A stretch of DNA of 64,000 nucleotides from Manihot esculenta (Eukaryota; Streptophyta; Magnoliopsida; Malpighiales; Euphorbiaceae): assembly GCF_001659605.2 (NCBI RefSeq), contig NC_035171.2, positions 1,678,227 through 1,742,226 of the forward strand, given 5' to 3'. Under the pieces are notes generated by a model that ran no database searches, was not told the origin of the DNA, and was given only the letters and a program-made list of their open reading frames with translations. Shown here one piece after another: positions 1 to 12,051 of this stretch (positions are counted from its first letter, which is position 1; each line of letters opens with the position of its first letter). The position numbers and the translations under genes are program-made.

Positions 1-234
1 CAGCAGCCTTCCTATGAGACTCAACTGCAGCCGGATCCTGCTCCTGTCTAGTGACTCCAAAACGATGTGCAACATTTTCAGAGGTAACACCCATGGGTAA
101 AAGTCAATTTTGGGCTTGCTCAAAGGCCTTTACTTTTGGATTCACATCTCCATCCCAAGCCATTGGATTAATTGTCATAGATTCCAAACCAGCTCCAATG
201 CTAATGTCATAAAACCCTGCCTTGATGGCTGCAC
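1..234 (-). pseudogene. 3-ketoacyl-CoA thiolase (KAT2/PED1-like) fragment
   Basis: Reading the minus strand from base 233 gives about 77 codons closely resembling the middle of plant peroxisomal 3-ketoacyl-CoA thiolase, the last enzyme of fatty acid beta-oxidation. Recognisable stretches are AAIKAGFYDI, GAGLESMT, NPMAW, LLPMGVTSENVA and RQEQD. The codon expected to be Cys before LLPMG is TGA, so the frame is broken. No intron interrupts it, although thiolase genes normally have many, which suggests a retrocopy; that part is inference. It is cut at base 234 by a copia LTR and runs off the left edge of the window, so its true extent is unknown. Confidence 0.8.
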
Positions 235-454
235 TGTTGTAGTTTAGTAATTGGGAAAGTTATATTTATTTAAATTCCAAAACTGCAAATTTATAGAGTT
301 ACAGCAAAATTTAGAATAGCTAAAAACTAGTGACCACTATTGCCACTTCTTGCTTAACAATAAAACAAAAAAATCTTGCTGAAAATCAGCTAAAGAATAG
401 GACAATCCTAAAGACCAGGACTACATGGAACAAGTCCTGATTCACTTGCTAACA
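235..454 (-). repeat. 3' LTR of minus-strand copia element
   Basis: This 220-bp repeat begins TGTTGTAG and ends GCTAACA on the plus strand. It matches 4676-4895, and 6936-7155 in reverse orientation. By eye it differs from the 5' LTR at about five positions; at four of these the third LTR agrees with the 5' LTR, so the changes lie in this copy. Those four are G-to-A or C-to-T transitions. Confidence 0.93.
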
Positions 455-469
455 TTCTCCTCCTGGATC
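455..469 (-). other. Polypurine tract of copia element
   Basis: On the minus strand GATCCAGGAGGAGAA lies directly before the TGTTAGCA start of the 3' LTR, the usual place for the plus-strand DNA primer. The same tract precedes the LTR at 6936. Confidence 0.75.
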
Positions 470-3400
470 AGGAGCTGCATACTCCCAGCTTCTCCATGAG
501 AAATTCAAATCTGCTAACATGAAGTGATTTTATAAATATGTCTGCGATCTGATTTTCTGTGTTGCAGTACACTAACTTCACTTCACCACTGTTTTGGACT
601 TCTCTCAAGTAATAAAACTTAACATTAAAATGCTTAGTTCTTCCATGGAACACTGGATTTTGAGACATAGCTATGGCAGCTTGGTTATCTACAAATATCA
701 CAGTGTTGTCATCTTCCTTCACTGCAAATTCACCATAATCTTCCTAAGCCATAGTGCTTGATTAGCGGCAGCTGTTGCTGCTACGAACTCAGCTTCCGCA
801 GTTGATTGTGCCACAATCTCCTGTTTCTTGGAACACCAAGAAAAGCACCCTGACCCAAAAGTAAAACAATAACCAAAAGTGCTTTTCATATCATCAAAGG
901 ACCCTGCCCAATCACTGTCAGAATATCCATGAAGCTTGAAATTCTGACTTTTGTTGAATTTAACGCCATAGTCTTGAGTTCCTTTGAGATATCTAAGCAC
1001 ACGTTTAGCTGCCATCATGTGTATTTTGCCGGCACAATTCAAAAACCTGGATAGGACACTTACAGGATACAAAATGTCAGGTCTTGTTGCTGTAAGATAC
1101 ATTAAATATCCAATCAGGCTTCTAAACACTCCTTCATCAGCACGTTCAGCTCCATATTCTTTCTTCAACTTCTCTTTTTGATTCATTGGAGTATTCACGC
1201 TTTTGCATTCACCCATTCTGAATCTCTTTAGAATTTCCTTCAAGTACTTCTTTCGACATATAAAAATTTCATTCTGAACTTGCTTTATTTCCATTCCGAG
1301 AAAATAATTCATTTCACCAAGGTCTGTCATGTCAAAAACTTTCATCATCTCCTGCTTGAATTCTTCAATCTTTGCAATATTATTACCTGTAACAAGCAAA
1401 TCGTCTACATAGAGAGAGATGATTACAATTTCAGAATCAACCTTTTTAACATACAAAGTTGATTCACTTAAGCTTTTTTTAAAGCCTAATTTCAGCAAAT
1501 AATCATCTATTCTGCTGTACCAAGCTCGTGGAGCTTGTTTTAGCCCATAAAGAGCCTTTTTTAACAAGCAGACCTTTTCTTCATGTCCGAGCACAGTAAA
1601 ACCTTCGGGCTGCTCAACAAATATTTCTTCTTGCAAAGTACCATTCAAAAAAGCCGATTTCACATCAAGCTGAAAAAGCTTCCAACCTTGTTGTGCCGCC
1701 AACGCCAACAGTATTCTGATTGTGTCCAGCCTTGCTACAGGAGCAAAAGTTTCAGAAAAAATCTACTCCTCAAATTTGTACATAGCCCTTCACCACTAGC
1801 CTTGCTTTATGCTTGTTCAATGAGCCATCAGGATTTAGCTTTATCCTGAAAACCCATTTCACCCCAATTACTTTTCTATCTTGAGGTCTTTCTACTAGCT
1901 CCCATGTTTGATTTTTTTCTATCATAGCCAGCTCCTCCTCTATTACTTTCACCCAATTTTTGTCAATTTTTGCTTCCTCATAACCAGCTGGTTCAAAAAC
2001 AGCAACGTTGCACCTTTGATAAATGTCTGAGAGTGTTCTGATTCACCTGACAGGTTGATCATCTTCTAGTTCATCAGGAACAAAGGACACAATCTATTTT
2101 TTTATTTGAGACTCCTCATTCCAGTCCCATTGTTCACTTTCAAGGAATTGAACATCTCTGCTGGTTATAATTTTTTCTGTCCGAGGAAGAAAAATTCTAT
2201 AGGCTTTAGACATCGAACTGTAACCAACAAAAACTCATTCTTCAGCCTTCTCATCAAGTTTGTCTCTTTTTACCTGTGGAACATGTGAAAAACAGAGACA
2301 ACCAAAAATTTTAAGATTGGTTAAATCAGGTTTGACTCCACGCCAAGCTTCATATGGAGTTTTCTTTCCCACTGCTCTTGTAGGCAGTCTATTCAGCAAG
2401 AAAACAACAGTATTTGCCGTCTCTGCCCATAATTTTTTTGGAAGATGTTTCTCATGCAACAAGCACCTGGTCATCTCCATAATGGTTCTGTTTTTTCTTT
2501 CACTGACCCCATTTTGCTATGGAGAATAGGGGATAGTGAGTTGGTGCTCAATTCCAGCTTCTTCACAAAATAAATTGAATTTCTCCGATGTATATTCAGT
2601 GCCATTATCTGATCTAATGACCTGAATTCTGCAGCCACTTTGGTTTTCAATCCAATTTTTAGACTTTATGAAAATTTCAGCAACCTCCGATTTAAATTTC
2701 ATAAAGTATATCCAACACATTCTTGTTAAATCATCAATAAAGACTATTGTAGAAGGATAATATTTGTTATCTTTCACAATAGAGATTACAACCTATTTAT
2801 ACATGAGAGACGGCATCTAAATAGGAAGAAAAATCAAGCCTATGATTATACAATCCCTAAGATTAAGCAACTGACCCATCTATCAATATTTACTTCCTAT
2901 ATTAACATATTTACTTTCTATAACTTATAACAACTATGTAATACCTGCTGCCATTTAGTGAAGGAGTTGACTGCGGACCACATAGATCAGTATGAATTAG
3001 CTGCAATTTCTCTGTAGCTCTCCATGTAGATGTTCTGAATGGAAATCTAATTTGTTTCCCAAGCATACAAGCTTTGCAACTTGTGAGATGCTCCTCCAGG
3101 TTCGGTAGACCTCTTGCAAGATCATTTCTCTGCATGAACAACAAAGCTTGATGATGAAAATGTCCCATCCGTTTGTGCCAAGTGTCTGCGGAAGTAAATT
3201 GACACGGAAAAGCCGTTTGCTCCTCCTCCAAAGGATTCAGAGAAAAACTTCTTTGCCGCATCTTAATTCTGAACAATTCTTGACCTCTAGGATCAGAGAT
3301 CAGATACATTTTATTTTCAAACACAAGCTTGAATTCTTTCTCTAGCAACTGTCCCACACTTAGCAAATTTTGGTCAATTTCAAGAACATACAGAACTTCT

Positions 3401-4500
3401 GAAATTATTTTAATACCAGTAGGGCTTTCAATGGCTACCGTCCCTTCTCCTTCTACTGTGATGTAATCTCCATTTCCAATTCTAACCCTTGAACTTGCAG
3501 ATTTGTCAAGCTCTCTGAACAGCTCCTCACAATTGGTCATATGGTTTGTACAACCACTATCAACAAGCCAATTTTTGCTTGATGTCTTTGACGCAAAACA
3601 TGAAGCAACAAAGAGTTGTTCCGGCTCTTGTTGAGTTGCAACTTGAGCTTCACCCTGCTGCTGTGTTTCTTTCTCTTTGCAAATTATCTCTGCATGCCCA
3701 AGCTTCTTACACTTTCTACATCTCATGTCAGGCTTTCTCCAACACTTGTAATGCGGATAGTTTTTTCTGCCACAATGCTGACAAGGAGGGAATTTTCCTC
3801 CTTTGCTGCTAGTGTTGGAGTTGCTTTCAGTGGCAGCATTTTCTGAATTGCCTGCTGCTCCTTTCTTTCCTCTCCACTTTTTGTTTTTGTCTCCAGAATT
3901 CTGCTGCCATTTGGCTTGCAAAGCTCCCTCCGTGGTTCCTTATTGTCTCATCATTCTTCTTTGTTCCTGTGCCTGCAACGCACTTACTAATTCTGCCAAA
4001 CTTATCTTTGACAAATCTTTAGTATTTTCCAAAGAAGCAATAGTTGTCTCATATCTTTCAGGTAAGGATACAAGTATTTTTTGAACAATTCTATTGTCCA
4101 TAAATTCATCTCCAAGTATCCTTACCTTATTTGCAATGCCAGACAGCCTCTCTACATACACTTTGACCGTTTCTGACTCCTTCATTTGCTGCATTTCAAA
4201 TTCCCTAACCAGATTCAGCACCTTCATTCCTCTGATTCTTTCATCTCCTTTATATTCTTTCTTCAGAAAATCCCAGATGGCTTTAGCTGAACCAAGTGAC
4301 ATGACCTTACTGAAGACGTTAGGAGAAACTGCAGCAAAAAGACAATTCTTCGTTTTGGATTTTTTAGTTTTTTTCTCCTTGTGTGTTTTGATCTGAGCCA
4401 CCGTTGGGTTTCCTGGTAAATGAGGTACCTCATAATCCTCCTCTATAGCATCCCACAAATCACACGCTTCCAAAAAAGCTTCCATTCTTACTGCCCACAC
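468..4500 (-). pseudogene. Copia gag-pol polyprotein, broken
   Basis: Remnants in order on the minus strand are as follows. GAG spans 4500-3940. A zinc knuckle (CRKCKKLGHAEIIC), a protease with WLVDSGCTNHM, and the pre-integrase and first integrase residues (HTDLCGP) lie in 3921-2911. The rest of the integrase core (IRSDNGTEY) lies in 2777-2235. Reverse transcriptase pieces lie in 1952-1770 and 1708-719, with [12 protein letters not shown] as the YxDD active site. RNase H (YSDSDWAG, QSTAEAEF) lies in 1708-468. Stops and frameshifts separate the pieces, and a solo LTR interrupts the integrase at 2748-2932. Domain order and motifs are diagnostic of copia; the clade within copia is not resolved here. 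Confidence 0.92.
2748..2932 (-). mobile_element. Nested 185-bp solo LTR with target duplication
   Basis: This 185-bp insert interrupts the copia integrase coding between the conserved residues NGSRYYIV and FIDDL. It starts TGTTATAAG and ends TTCTACA on the minus strand, and is bordered by an exact 5-bp duplication (actat on the plus strand, 2743-2747 and 2933-2937). It contains a TATA-like TGTATAAATAGG. No coding sequence is present. TG...CA ends, a 5-bp duplication and an internal TATA are the signs of a solo LTR; the parent family is not recognised. Confidence 0.82.
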
Positions 4501-4660
4501 CTAGTAGTCTTCTCCATCAAACACTGGTGGAGCCACCACTGAGAAAGAACTCTCTCCTTCCATTAAAGGAATTCCTTACAGTAGTAGAATTTTAGATAAA
4601 CACTCAGAAAAAAACTCACAAGTCACTCAAAAAGAACTCTCACAGATCCCGTAAGAAATA

Positions 4661-4674
4661 GGGCTCTGATACCA
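4661..4674 (-). other. Primer-binding site, initiator tRNA-Met type
   Basis: The minus strand reads TGGTATCAGAGCCC one base inside the 5' LTR. This is complementary to the 3' end of plant initiator tRNA-Met, the usual primer for copia elements. Confidence 0.9.
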
Positions 4675-4675
4675 C

Positions 4676-4895
4676 TGTTGTAGTTTAGTAATTGGGAAAG
4701 TTATATTTATTTGAATTCCAAAACTGCAAATTTATAGAGTTACAGCAAAACTTAGAATAGCTAAAAACTAGTGACCACTACTGCCACTTCTTGCTTAACA
4801 ATAAAACAAAAAAATCTTGCTGAAAATCAGCTAAAGAATAGGACAATCCTAAAGACCAGGATTACATGGAACAGGTCCTGATTCACTTGCTAACA
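4676..4895 (-). repeat. 5' LTR of minus-strand copia element
   Basis: A 220-bp LTR, the central one of three in this region. Its outer end (4895) abuts, with no spacer, an internal integrase segment of a second, oppositely oriented copy. By eye it differs from the LTR at 6936-7155 at only two positions. Confidence 0.93.
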
Positions 4896-6922
4896 AAACA
4901 GAACCATTATGGAGATGACCAGGTGCTTGTTGCATGAGAAACATCTTCCAAAAAAATTATGGGCAGAGGCGGCAAATACTGCTGTTTTCTTGCTGAATAG
5001 ACTGCCTACAAGAGCAATGGGAAAGAAAACTCCATATGAAGCTTGGCGTGGAGTCAAACCTGATTTAACCAATCTTAAAATTTTTTGTTGTCTCTGTTTT
5101 TCACATGTTCCACAGGTAAAAAGAGACAAACTTGATGAGAAGGCTGAAGAATGAGTTTTTGTTGGTTACAGTTCGGTGTCTAAAGCCTATAGAATTTTTC
5201 TTCCTCGGACAGAAAAAATTATAACCAGCAGAGATGTTCAATTCCTTGAAAGTGAACAATGGGACTGGAATGAGGAGTCTCAAATAAAAAAATAGATTGT
5301 GTCCTTTGTTCCTGATGAACTAGAAGATGATCAACCTGTCAGGTGAACAAGAACACTCTCAGACATTTATCAAAGGTGCAACGTTGCTGTTTTTGAACAA
5401 GTTGGTTATGAGGAAGCAAAAATTGACAAAAATTGGGTGAAAGCAATGGAGGAGGAGCTAGCTATGATAGAAAAAAAATCAAACATGGGAGCTAGTAGAA
5501 AGACCTCAAGATATTAAAGTAATTGGGGTGAAATGGGTTTTCAGGATAAAGCTAAATCTTGATGGCTCATTGAACAAGCATAAAGCAAGGCTAGTGGTGA
5601 AGGGCTATGCACAAATTTGGGGAGTAGATTTTTTCTGAAACTTTTGCCCTTGTAGCAAGGCTGGACACAATCAGAATACTGTTGGCGTTGGCAGCACAAC
5701 AAGGTTGGAAGCTTTTTCAGCTTGATGTAAATCGGCTTTTTTGAATGGTACTTTGCAAGAAGAAATATTTGTTGAGCAGCCCGAAGGTTTTACTGTGCCC
5801 GGACATGAAGAAAAGGTCTGCTTGTTAAAAAAGGCTCTTTATGGGCTAAAACAAGCTCCACGAGCTTGGTACAGCAGAATAGATGATTATTTGCTGAAAT
5901 TAGGCTTTAAAAAAAGCTTAAGTGAATCAACTTTATATGTTAAAAAGGTTGATTCTGAAATTGTAATCATCTCTCTCTATGTAGACGATTTGCTTGTTAC
6001 AGGTAATAATGTTGCAAAGATTAAAGAATTCAAGTAGGAGATGATGAAAGTTTTTGACATGACAGACCTTGGTGAAATGAATTATTTTCTCGGAATGGAA
6101 ATAAAGCAAGTTCAGAATGAAATTTTTATATGTCAAGAGAAGTACTTGAAGAAAATTCTAAAGAGATTCAGAATGGGTGAATGCAAAAGCGTGAATACTC
6201 CAATGAATCAAAAAGAGAAGTTGAAGAAAGAAGATGGAGCTGAACGTGCTGATGAATGAGTGTATAGAAGCTTGATTGGATGTTTAATGTATCTTACAGC
6301 AACAAGACCTGACATTTTGTATCCTGTAAGTGTCCTATCCAGGTTTCTGAATTGTGCCAGCAAAATACACATGATGGCAGCTAAATGTGTGCTTAGATAT
6401 CTCAAAGGAATTCAAGACTATGGCGTTAAATTCAACAAAAGTCAGAATTTCAAGCTTCATGGATATTCTGACAGTGATTGGGCAGGGTCCTTTGATGATA
6501 TGAAAAGCACTTCTGGTTATTGTTTTACTTTTGGGTCAGGGTGCTTTTCTTGGTGTTCCAAGAAACAGGAGATTGTGGCACAATCAACTGCGGAAGCTGA
6601 GTTCGTAGCAGCAACAGCTGCCGCTAATCAAGCACTATGGCTTAGGAAGATTATGGTGGATTTGCAGCTGAAGGAAGATGACAGCACTGTGATATTTGTA
6701 GATAACCAAGCTGCCATAGCTATATCTCAAAATCCAGTGTTCCATAGAAGAACTAAGCATTTTAATGTTAAGTTTTATTACTTGAGAGAAGTCCAAAACA
6801 GTGGTGAAGTGAAGTTAGTGTACTGCAACACAGAAAATCAGATCGCAGACATATTTACAAAATCACTTCATGTTAGCAGATTTGAATTTCTCAGAGAGAA
6901 GCTGGGAGTATGCAGCTCCTGA
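4896..6922 (+). pseudogene. Copia pol 3' half (INT end, RT, RNase H), broken
   Basis: Pieces run as the integrase end from 4909, the RT core at about 5741-6259 with [12 protein letters not shown], and RNase H at 6260-6922 with YSDSDWAG, QSTAEAEF and VDNQAAI. In-frame stops (for example near 5154, 6037 and 6257) and small indels around 5470-5745 break it. Several of these are absent from the minus copy, so the two copies decayed or were copied independently. It cannot encode a working polymerase. Confidence 0.9.
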
Positions 6923-6935
6923 TCCAGGAGGAGAA

Positions 6936-7155
6936 TGTTAGCAAGTGAATCAGGACCTGTTCCATGTAGTCCTGGTCTTTAGGATTGTCCTATTCTTTAG
7001 CTGATTTTCAGCAAGATTTTTTTGTTTTATTGTTAAGCAAGAAGTGGCAGTAGTGGTCACTAGTTTTTAGCTATTCTAAGTTTTGCTGTAACTCTATAAA
7101 TTTGCAGTTTTTGAATTCAAATAAATATAACTTTCCCAATTACTAAACTACAACA
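6936..7155 (+). repeat. 3' LTR of inverted copia copy
   Basis: A 220-bp LTR starting TGTTAGCAAG and ending CTACAACA, preceded by the same polypurine tract as the minus copy. Its outer end joins the PHL pseudogene within a glutamine-repeat coding stretch. Confidence 0.93.
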
Positions 7156-10100
7156 CAGTTGTTGTTGCTGCTGTTGGTTCGCATAGAGATTCGCCCTTGA
7201 CATCAATTTTGGTGGACCCATAGGCCCCATTGCATTCCGTGCATTGGGTTCATATTAGCTCGGTTTAGAGACTGAACCAGCATGGAAAGCCCAGCAGCAC
7301 TTGGGTGCATCTGCCTGGCTCCTGACATTCCAGATATGCCTGCCTGAGGGCCCCCTAGCACACCTGCTCTGCTCTGTACCATCCTGGATTTCAGCAGAGC
7401 TTGTGCCTGAGTCATTTGTCCAGCTCGGATATGCTGACTTATTGCATTGGTAAAATTAGAAGTTTGACCCAGAGTCGATGGATTTTAGCCCACATTATTC
7501 ATAACGGATATAGGTGTCATTGGTCCTTAGATTCCAGGTCCTCTTCCTCTTGCACCTCCAAGGCCCATAGTATTGCCCAGGGTTCCCAAGCCCCCCATGT
7601 TGCTACCCATATTTCCTATTCCCATTGTTGTACCAAGCCCCATCATCGCTTTCCTCTGCTGCTGTTGCTGTCGCTGTTGCCGTTGTTGTTGCTGCTGCTG
7701 TTGTAACAGCTGACGTTGGAGTTGAGAAGATTTGTTGACCATGTGATTACCCAGCTGCATATTAGCATTCTGCCCTAGTGTGTTCAGATGAGAGAGTGAA
7801 CTAGATGGAAGTACCATTGGGAACCACTGGAACTGTGAATGCTGCTGTTGAATCTTGGAATGTTGATTCTGCTGCTGCAACTGTAGTGGTGGTTGTTGCT
7901 ACTGAAGATGGTTGTGATTCTATCTGTTGTGGTCTTACAGGCATTGGAACCGTAAGCAAAAGACCTTAAGACATCGGCAAGGCTTGAGCATTTCCAGAAG
8001 GCAGCATCCTAGCGTTTGCTAATAGATTTTGGGATGGATTAATGGATGCATTACCAGTAAGACTTGGCTTTACATCATTGGATGCCTGACCTGAAACTGC
8101 TTCATTGTATTGTTGCATCTGAAAAGCTGAATTATTAGCAGGGATAGAGCAGCAGTAGGATGACTACTTGAGGAAATATTCATGCGGGTAGGCCTTGGCT
8201 GGGGATTGTCTTCCACAATATACCCTCCACGTATCATCTGCATAAGCAAAATACACCACTCAATTACAATTGCATGACAAACTAGTGACCCAATATCAAA
8301 GAGCTGAAAAAGAAATTAGTCGGATACACTAAACAGAACATAAGGAATATACTTGTCAGAATAAGCAAAGATTGGTATGAAAATTCAAATTGTAGGATAT
8401 TGCAAAATATGATCCCATAATAGAGCTTTCATCCCATGCAAATTTTACCACTAATTGTCCACTCAACAAGCCTCACTGTTGTGGTCTACGCAGCCATATT
8501 CAACAGAACAAAGATGAGACCTCAATGCATTAAAGTAGCACCAGTCATACTGAATGAAGATACACTGAAGGATTAAGATGACTAGCTCAAATAACATCGG
8601 AGTAGATACATAAGAATCATTCTTGCCCATACCTGGTTCACGTGACTGGCAGATGGATGGATTTTTCATACAAATTGGTAGGTCCCACATGTAATAGATC
8701 TCTTAAGATGCCTTGGATCTATGCAGACAGGATTTTCCACTAAAGAAATCTATGGTGATATTATAAGCAGGGTCCAATGTGAGGAGAAAAAGAAAAACGT
8801 ATATAATCTTATGTACACAACTGAAAAAAAAAATGTTTCCTTGAGCCAGTATTCTAGTTGCTGAGATGGATTTTCTTCACCTACTGAAGAGAAGACTTCA
8901 CACACAAAATAAGAGAGGGAGATACCACTACTGGAGAGAAGAATTGTTTTGATTACTCCAAATAAGTGGCAAAAAGGTACTGTCCAATTCAATCTAGAGT
9001 TGGATAACTAAACCTCTATTATATCAAACAAATCTTGTATTTATAGAGAACTCACAAAATTAGGCAATGTTGGAAGATAATCCTCCACAGAAAGGAAATC
9101 AGCATCCTCTGGTTCTCCATAATGCATTGCTACAGTATCATCACTCCGCTTCACGTTATTCTACTGTGCGACCTATGAACATAAGAACCAACATTCCCTG
9201 CACAAATGAAATATCATTTAGGCAAGTGAATTAAGCTAAAAATTACTAGGCAAAGATCTTAAACTTCAGTTGACAACATTAAAAACCAAGAATTACTCGA
9301 TCTGCCTGCAAAATAGTTATAACTCTCATCTTGCAAACATTCATGCAACCACCTACAATTGATTTTGATAATTTTCTTGCACTAGCATCATTTTTCACAT
9401 CCTCACAATTGGGTAAACTGGAGAGACAAACCATCAGATTTTGATGCGAAAATGTGTTGGGTTTATCGACAGAGTAGTTATCAACCTTATTTTTCTTGCA
9501 ATTGAATAGATGCCTGGAAAAGCACCCAGTAGAACATGAACAACATCAATAAAATGGAAGAAATGAAATACTCATTGAAATCACAAGGAAAATCATATTA
9601 AGATGGTATAGAGGACAAGAAGAATTATTCAGCTAAAGCAACTTACCAACAGCCCTTGAATGTACTTCAACTTGACTTGTCCCCAGATGAGAGGGAAAAT
9701 AAAAGGTAAACAACTCGAATCATACATTCATGACAAACAAAATTTATACCTATGCAGAAAAAAGATATGATTGTGGTACTAAACCGACAATATTTTTTAC
9801 AATAAGCAGAAAGGGGGGGAGGGGCAAAAACAAACAAAGCACAAAAGTGTATATTATACCTCGTAATCACCATCACAATCTTTGAGAACCTTTCAAGCAT
9901 GGAGGGATCGGCCATGGGGGGAGTTCCAACCAAAGGAGTACTTGCATTTAATGGAACACCTATATTACTAGTACTTTTAGGGGAGCCAACTCCATTCATT
10001 ACTGCGGTTTTTGAGAGTGAATTAGATCTTCGCTTTGTGTCAAATCGGGCCTGGTGTTGTCTTTGCAAGGAATCACTGCCACTGGAAATCAAAGATGGGG

Positions 10101-12013
10101 TTCCACCGACAGCAACAACTGAGGTGACAGATGACATCTCCTTTTGTGATGATCCAATTGCAGCATTGGCTGCCGCTCCTCCAAAGTGGGGCCCAGCAGA
10201 ACCAGTAGAAAATTCCCCAGATTTTGATGATAATGGTGAATTAGGCAAAGTCCCAGCAGATAACACTCTTTTCCTCTTCTGGAGTTGTTCCTCCTTCCTT
10301 AAATCTTGGCTGAGATTGTTCCATGCTACCTGAGGGAAATTTGATCTCATCAGATGAGATGGTAATCCTTGTTGTAGTCGTAACTCTTGTGGGTCCAGAT
10401 GGCATGTTTCAGTCTCCATTGTATCACTTTTATCCTGACCTGAGCCATCCAGCTTTTCTGCTTCTAATTGTTCTTTCTTGGGACCAAATTTTACACCCGG
10501 CTGTGCAGCAGAAAAAGGTGCTAGGGCAGCATTTTGATTCATGACCCCTTCAAACATCTGCTGGGGATATTTCTGAATGCTTGCATTAGCATAATGATAT
10601 CCTCTTGCCATTGCTTGGTTCTGCGATAAAGAATTCCTCCAGTTCATTTCTGATGCATGAAGGCCATTAATGTGTGTTCCTATTTGCTGCTGTTGAAGTC
10701 CATTAGGACCTACTAGGGTGAGCCTTGTCCTCTTGTTAAAATTGGATAAGGGTGACATTTGCCCATCCTGATTGTCCCTCTTACCATGAAGAGAAGTGTC
10801 AGAATTCATATTGTCGCCATATGAGATCATGTTCAGCCCAGCAGGGGAAGCTCCTGAAATATTGACAAAAGACCTTGACCCTTGCTCCTGCATGCTTGGG
10901 GTGCTTACCCTATCTGATATCTTTGTTGTTGTGATACCAAAGGTAGTGGCGGAACATTGTCATCAGGTACAAAGCTTCTTGCTACTGGCGGCATGTTGCT
11001 TTGAGCAAGGTTTTGAGCTATCAGATTCTCTGAGAAACTTTGTGGCATCGGATTGCCAAAACAACTACAGGATCTCCTAACCTGCTGCTTGGGCTGGCAT
11101 TCGATCTATACAAACTTTCTTCCCATGGATTCTGCTAGTAGATGTTACAGTAACTTCAGGTATCTGTCTCAATCTTTTCCTCTGCAAGCCACTCAGACCC
11201 AAATTGAGCTGCAATTGATTCTCAAAAGAGTTGAGAAACAAAAAAGTAATTCCTCAAGCCAACAGCAGTTGAGTGTGTCTACAAAGTTTATTACCTTTCT
11301 GGGAGTTGGGTCATTACAAAGCCTATCCAATTTGGGACTAGGGTCTAGAAAAAGTTGTGGTTGCAAGGCTTTCAATATCCGGGATTCCACTTCCTGCAGT
11401 CAACAAATTCAAATATGTGAACTATTGATAAAACAATCAATTTACAAGGATGAGGTTTGTTAAATGACACCTACCATCAAATCACCATAAGTTCAGGAAT
11501 CATCTGAGATCAGATGGGATATCCTTTACTGTATTCTCCAATGACATCCTAAGGCACACCCTATTTACAATAGGGGATCCACCCATGGATGGAATACTAG
11601 AACTTTGCTCAGAAATGCACTTCCGATAACCTCAGACCTGTAAGAATTTTCAACATTGGCAAATTTAAAAATCTTACATATATATCTGCTTTATTGACTT
11701 CTTGCCTACCCACCAAGCATATACATCTCGATACAAATGCTTGCTTCATGTAAGGTAATTACTCATAGATTTCACACTTATAAGTCACTAATTTGAGTAC
11801 TCACCTCACATACGAGTGTACCATTAACATATTTGCATGGTATATCATCCAGAATATCTCCAGGCAACTGGCCTGACTCAATTGCCTCCAAAAACATTAG
11901 TGCATACATGAAAAATGTGAGTCTAAAAAAGAAATATAAAAATAAAAAGAGAGAAACTGCTAATGATCTAAAGCATCATATGGAAACTATCAGTTTATGC
12001 CTGTGAGTGTGCA

Positions 12014-12016
<3 letters not shown>

Positions 12017-12048
<32 letters not shown>
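12017..12048. repeat. (GA)16 microsatellite in PHL intron
   Basis: An uninterrupted GA dinucleotide run of 32 bp lies between the exons at 11805-11885 and 12472-12558 of the PHL pseudogene. Confidence 0.95.

Positions 12049-12051
<3 letters not shown>

Larger units (their letters stand above)
235..4895 (-). mobile_element. Ty1/copia LTR retrotransposon, full-length, degenerate
   Basis: Two 220-bp LTRs (235-454 and 4676-4895) with TG...CA ends enclose a 4.2-kb interior read on the minus strand. A primer-binding site matching initiator tRNA-Met lies next to the 5' LTR and a purine-rich tract next to the 3' LTR. Gene order GAG-PR-INT-RT-RNaseH is that of copia. The flanks at 230-234 and 4896-4900 do not match, so there is no target duplication for this unit alone. 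The interior is broken by stops and by a nested solo LTR, so it cannot be autonomous. Confidence 0.95.
4896..7155 (+). mobile_element. Ty1/copia element, 5'-truncated copy in inverted orientation
   Basis: This plus-strand copy of the same family as 235-4895 begins inside the integrase coding region (counterpart of about base 2490 in the other copy) and continues through reverse transcriptase and RNase H to a complete 3' LTR at 6936-7155. It has no 5' LTR, primer site, gag or protease. Its left boundary coincides exactly with the end of the neighbour's LTR, which suggests an integrase-made junction rather than random breakage. Confidence 0.92.
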
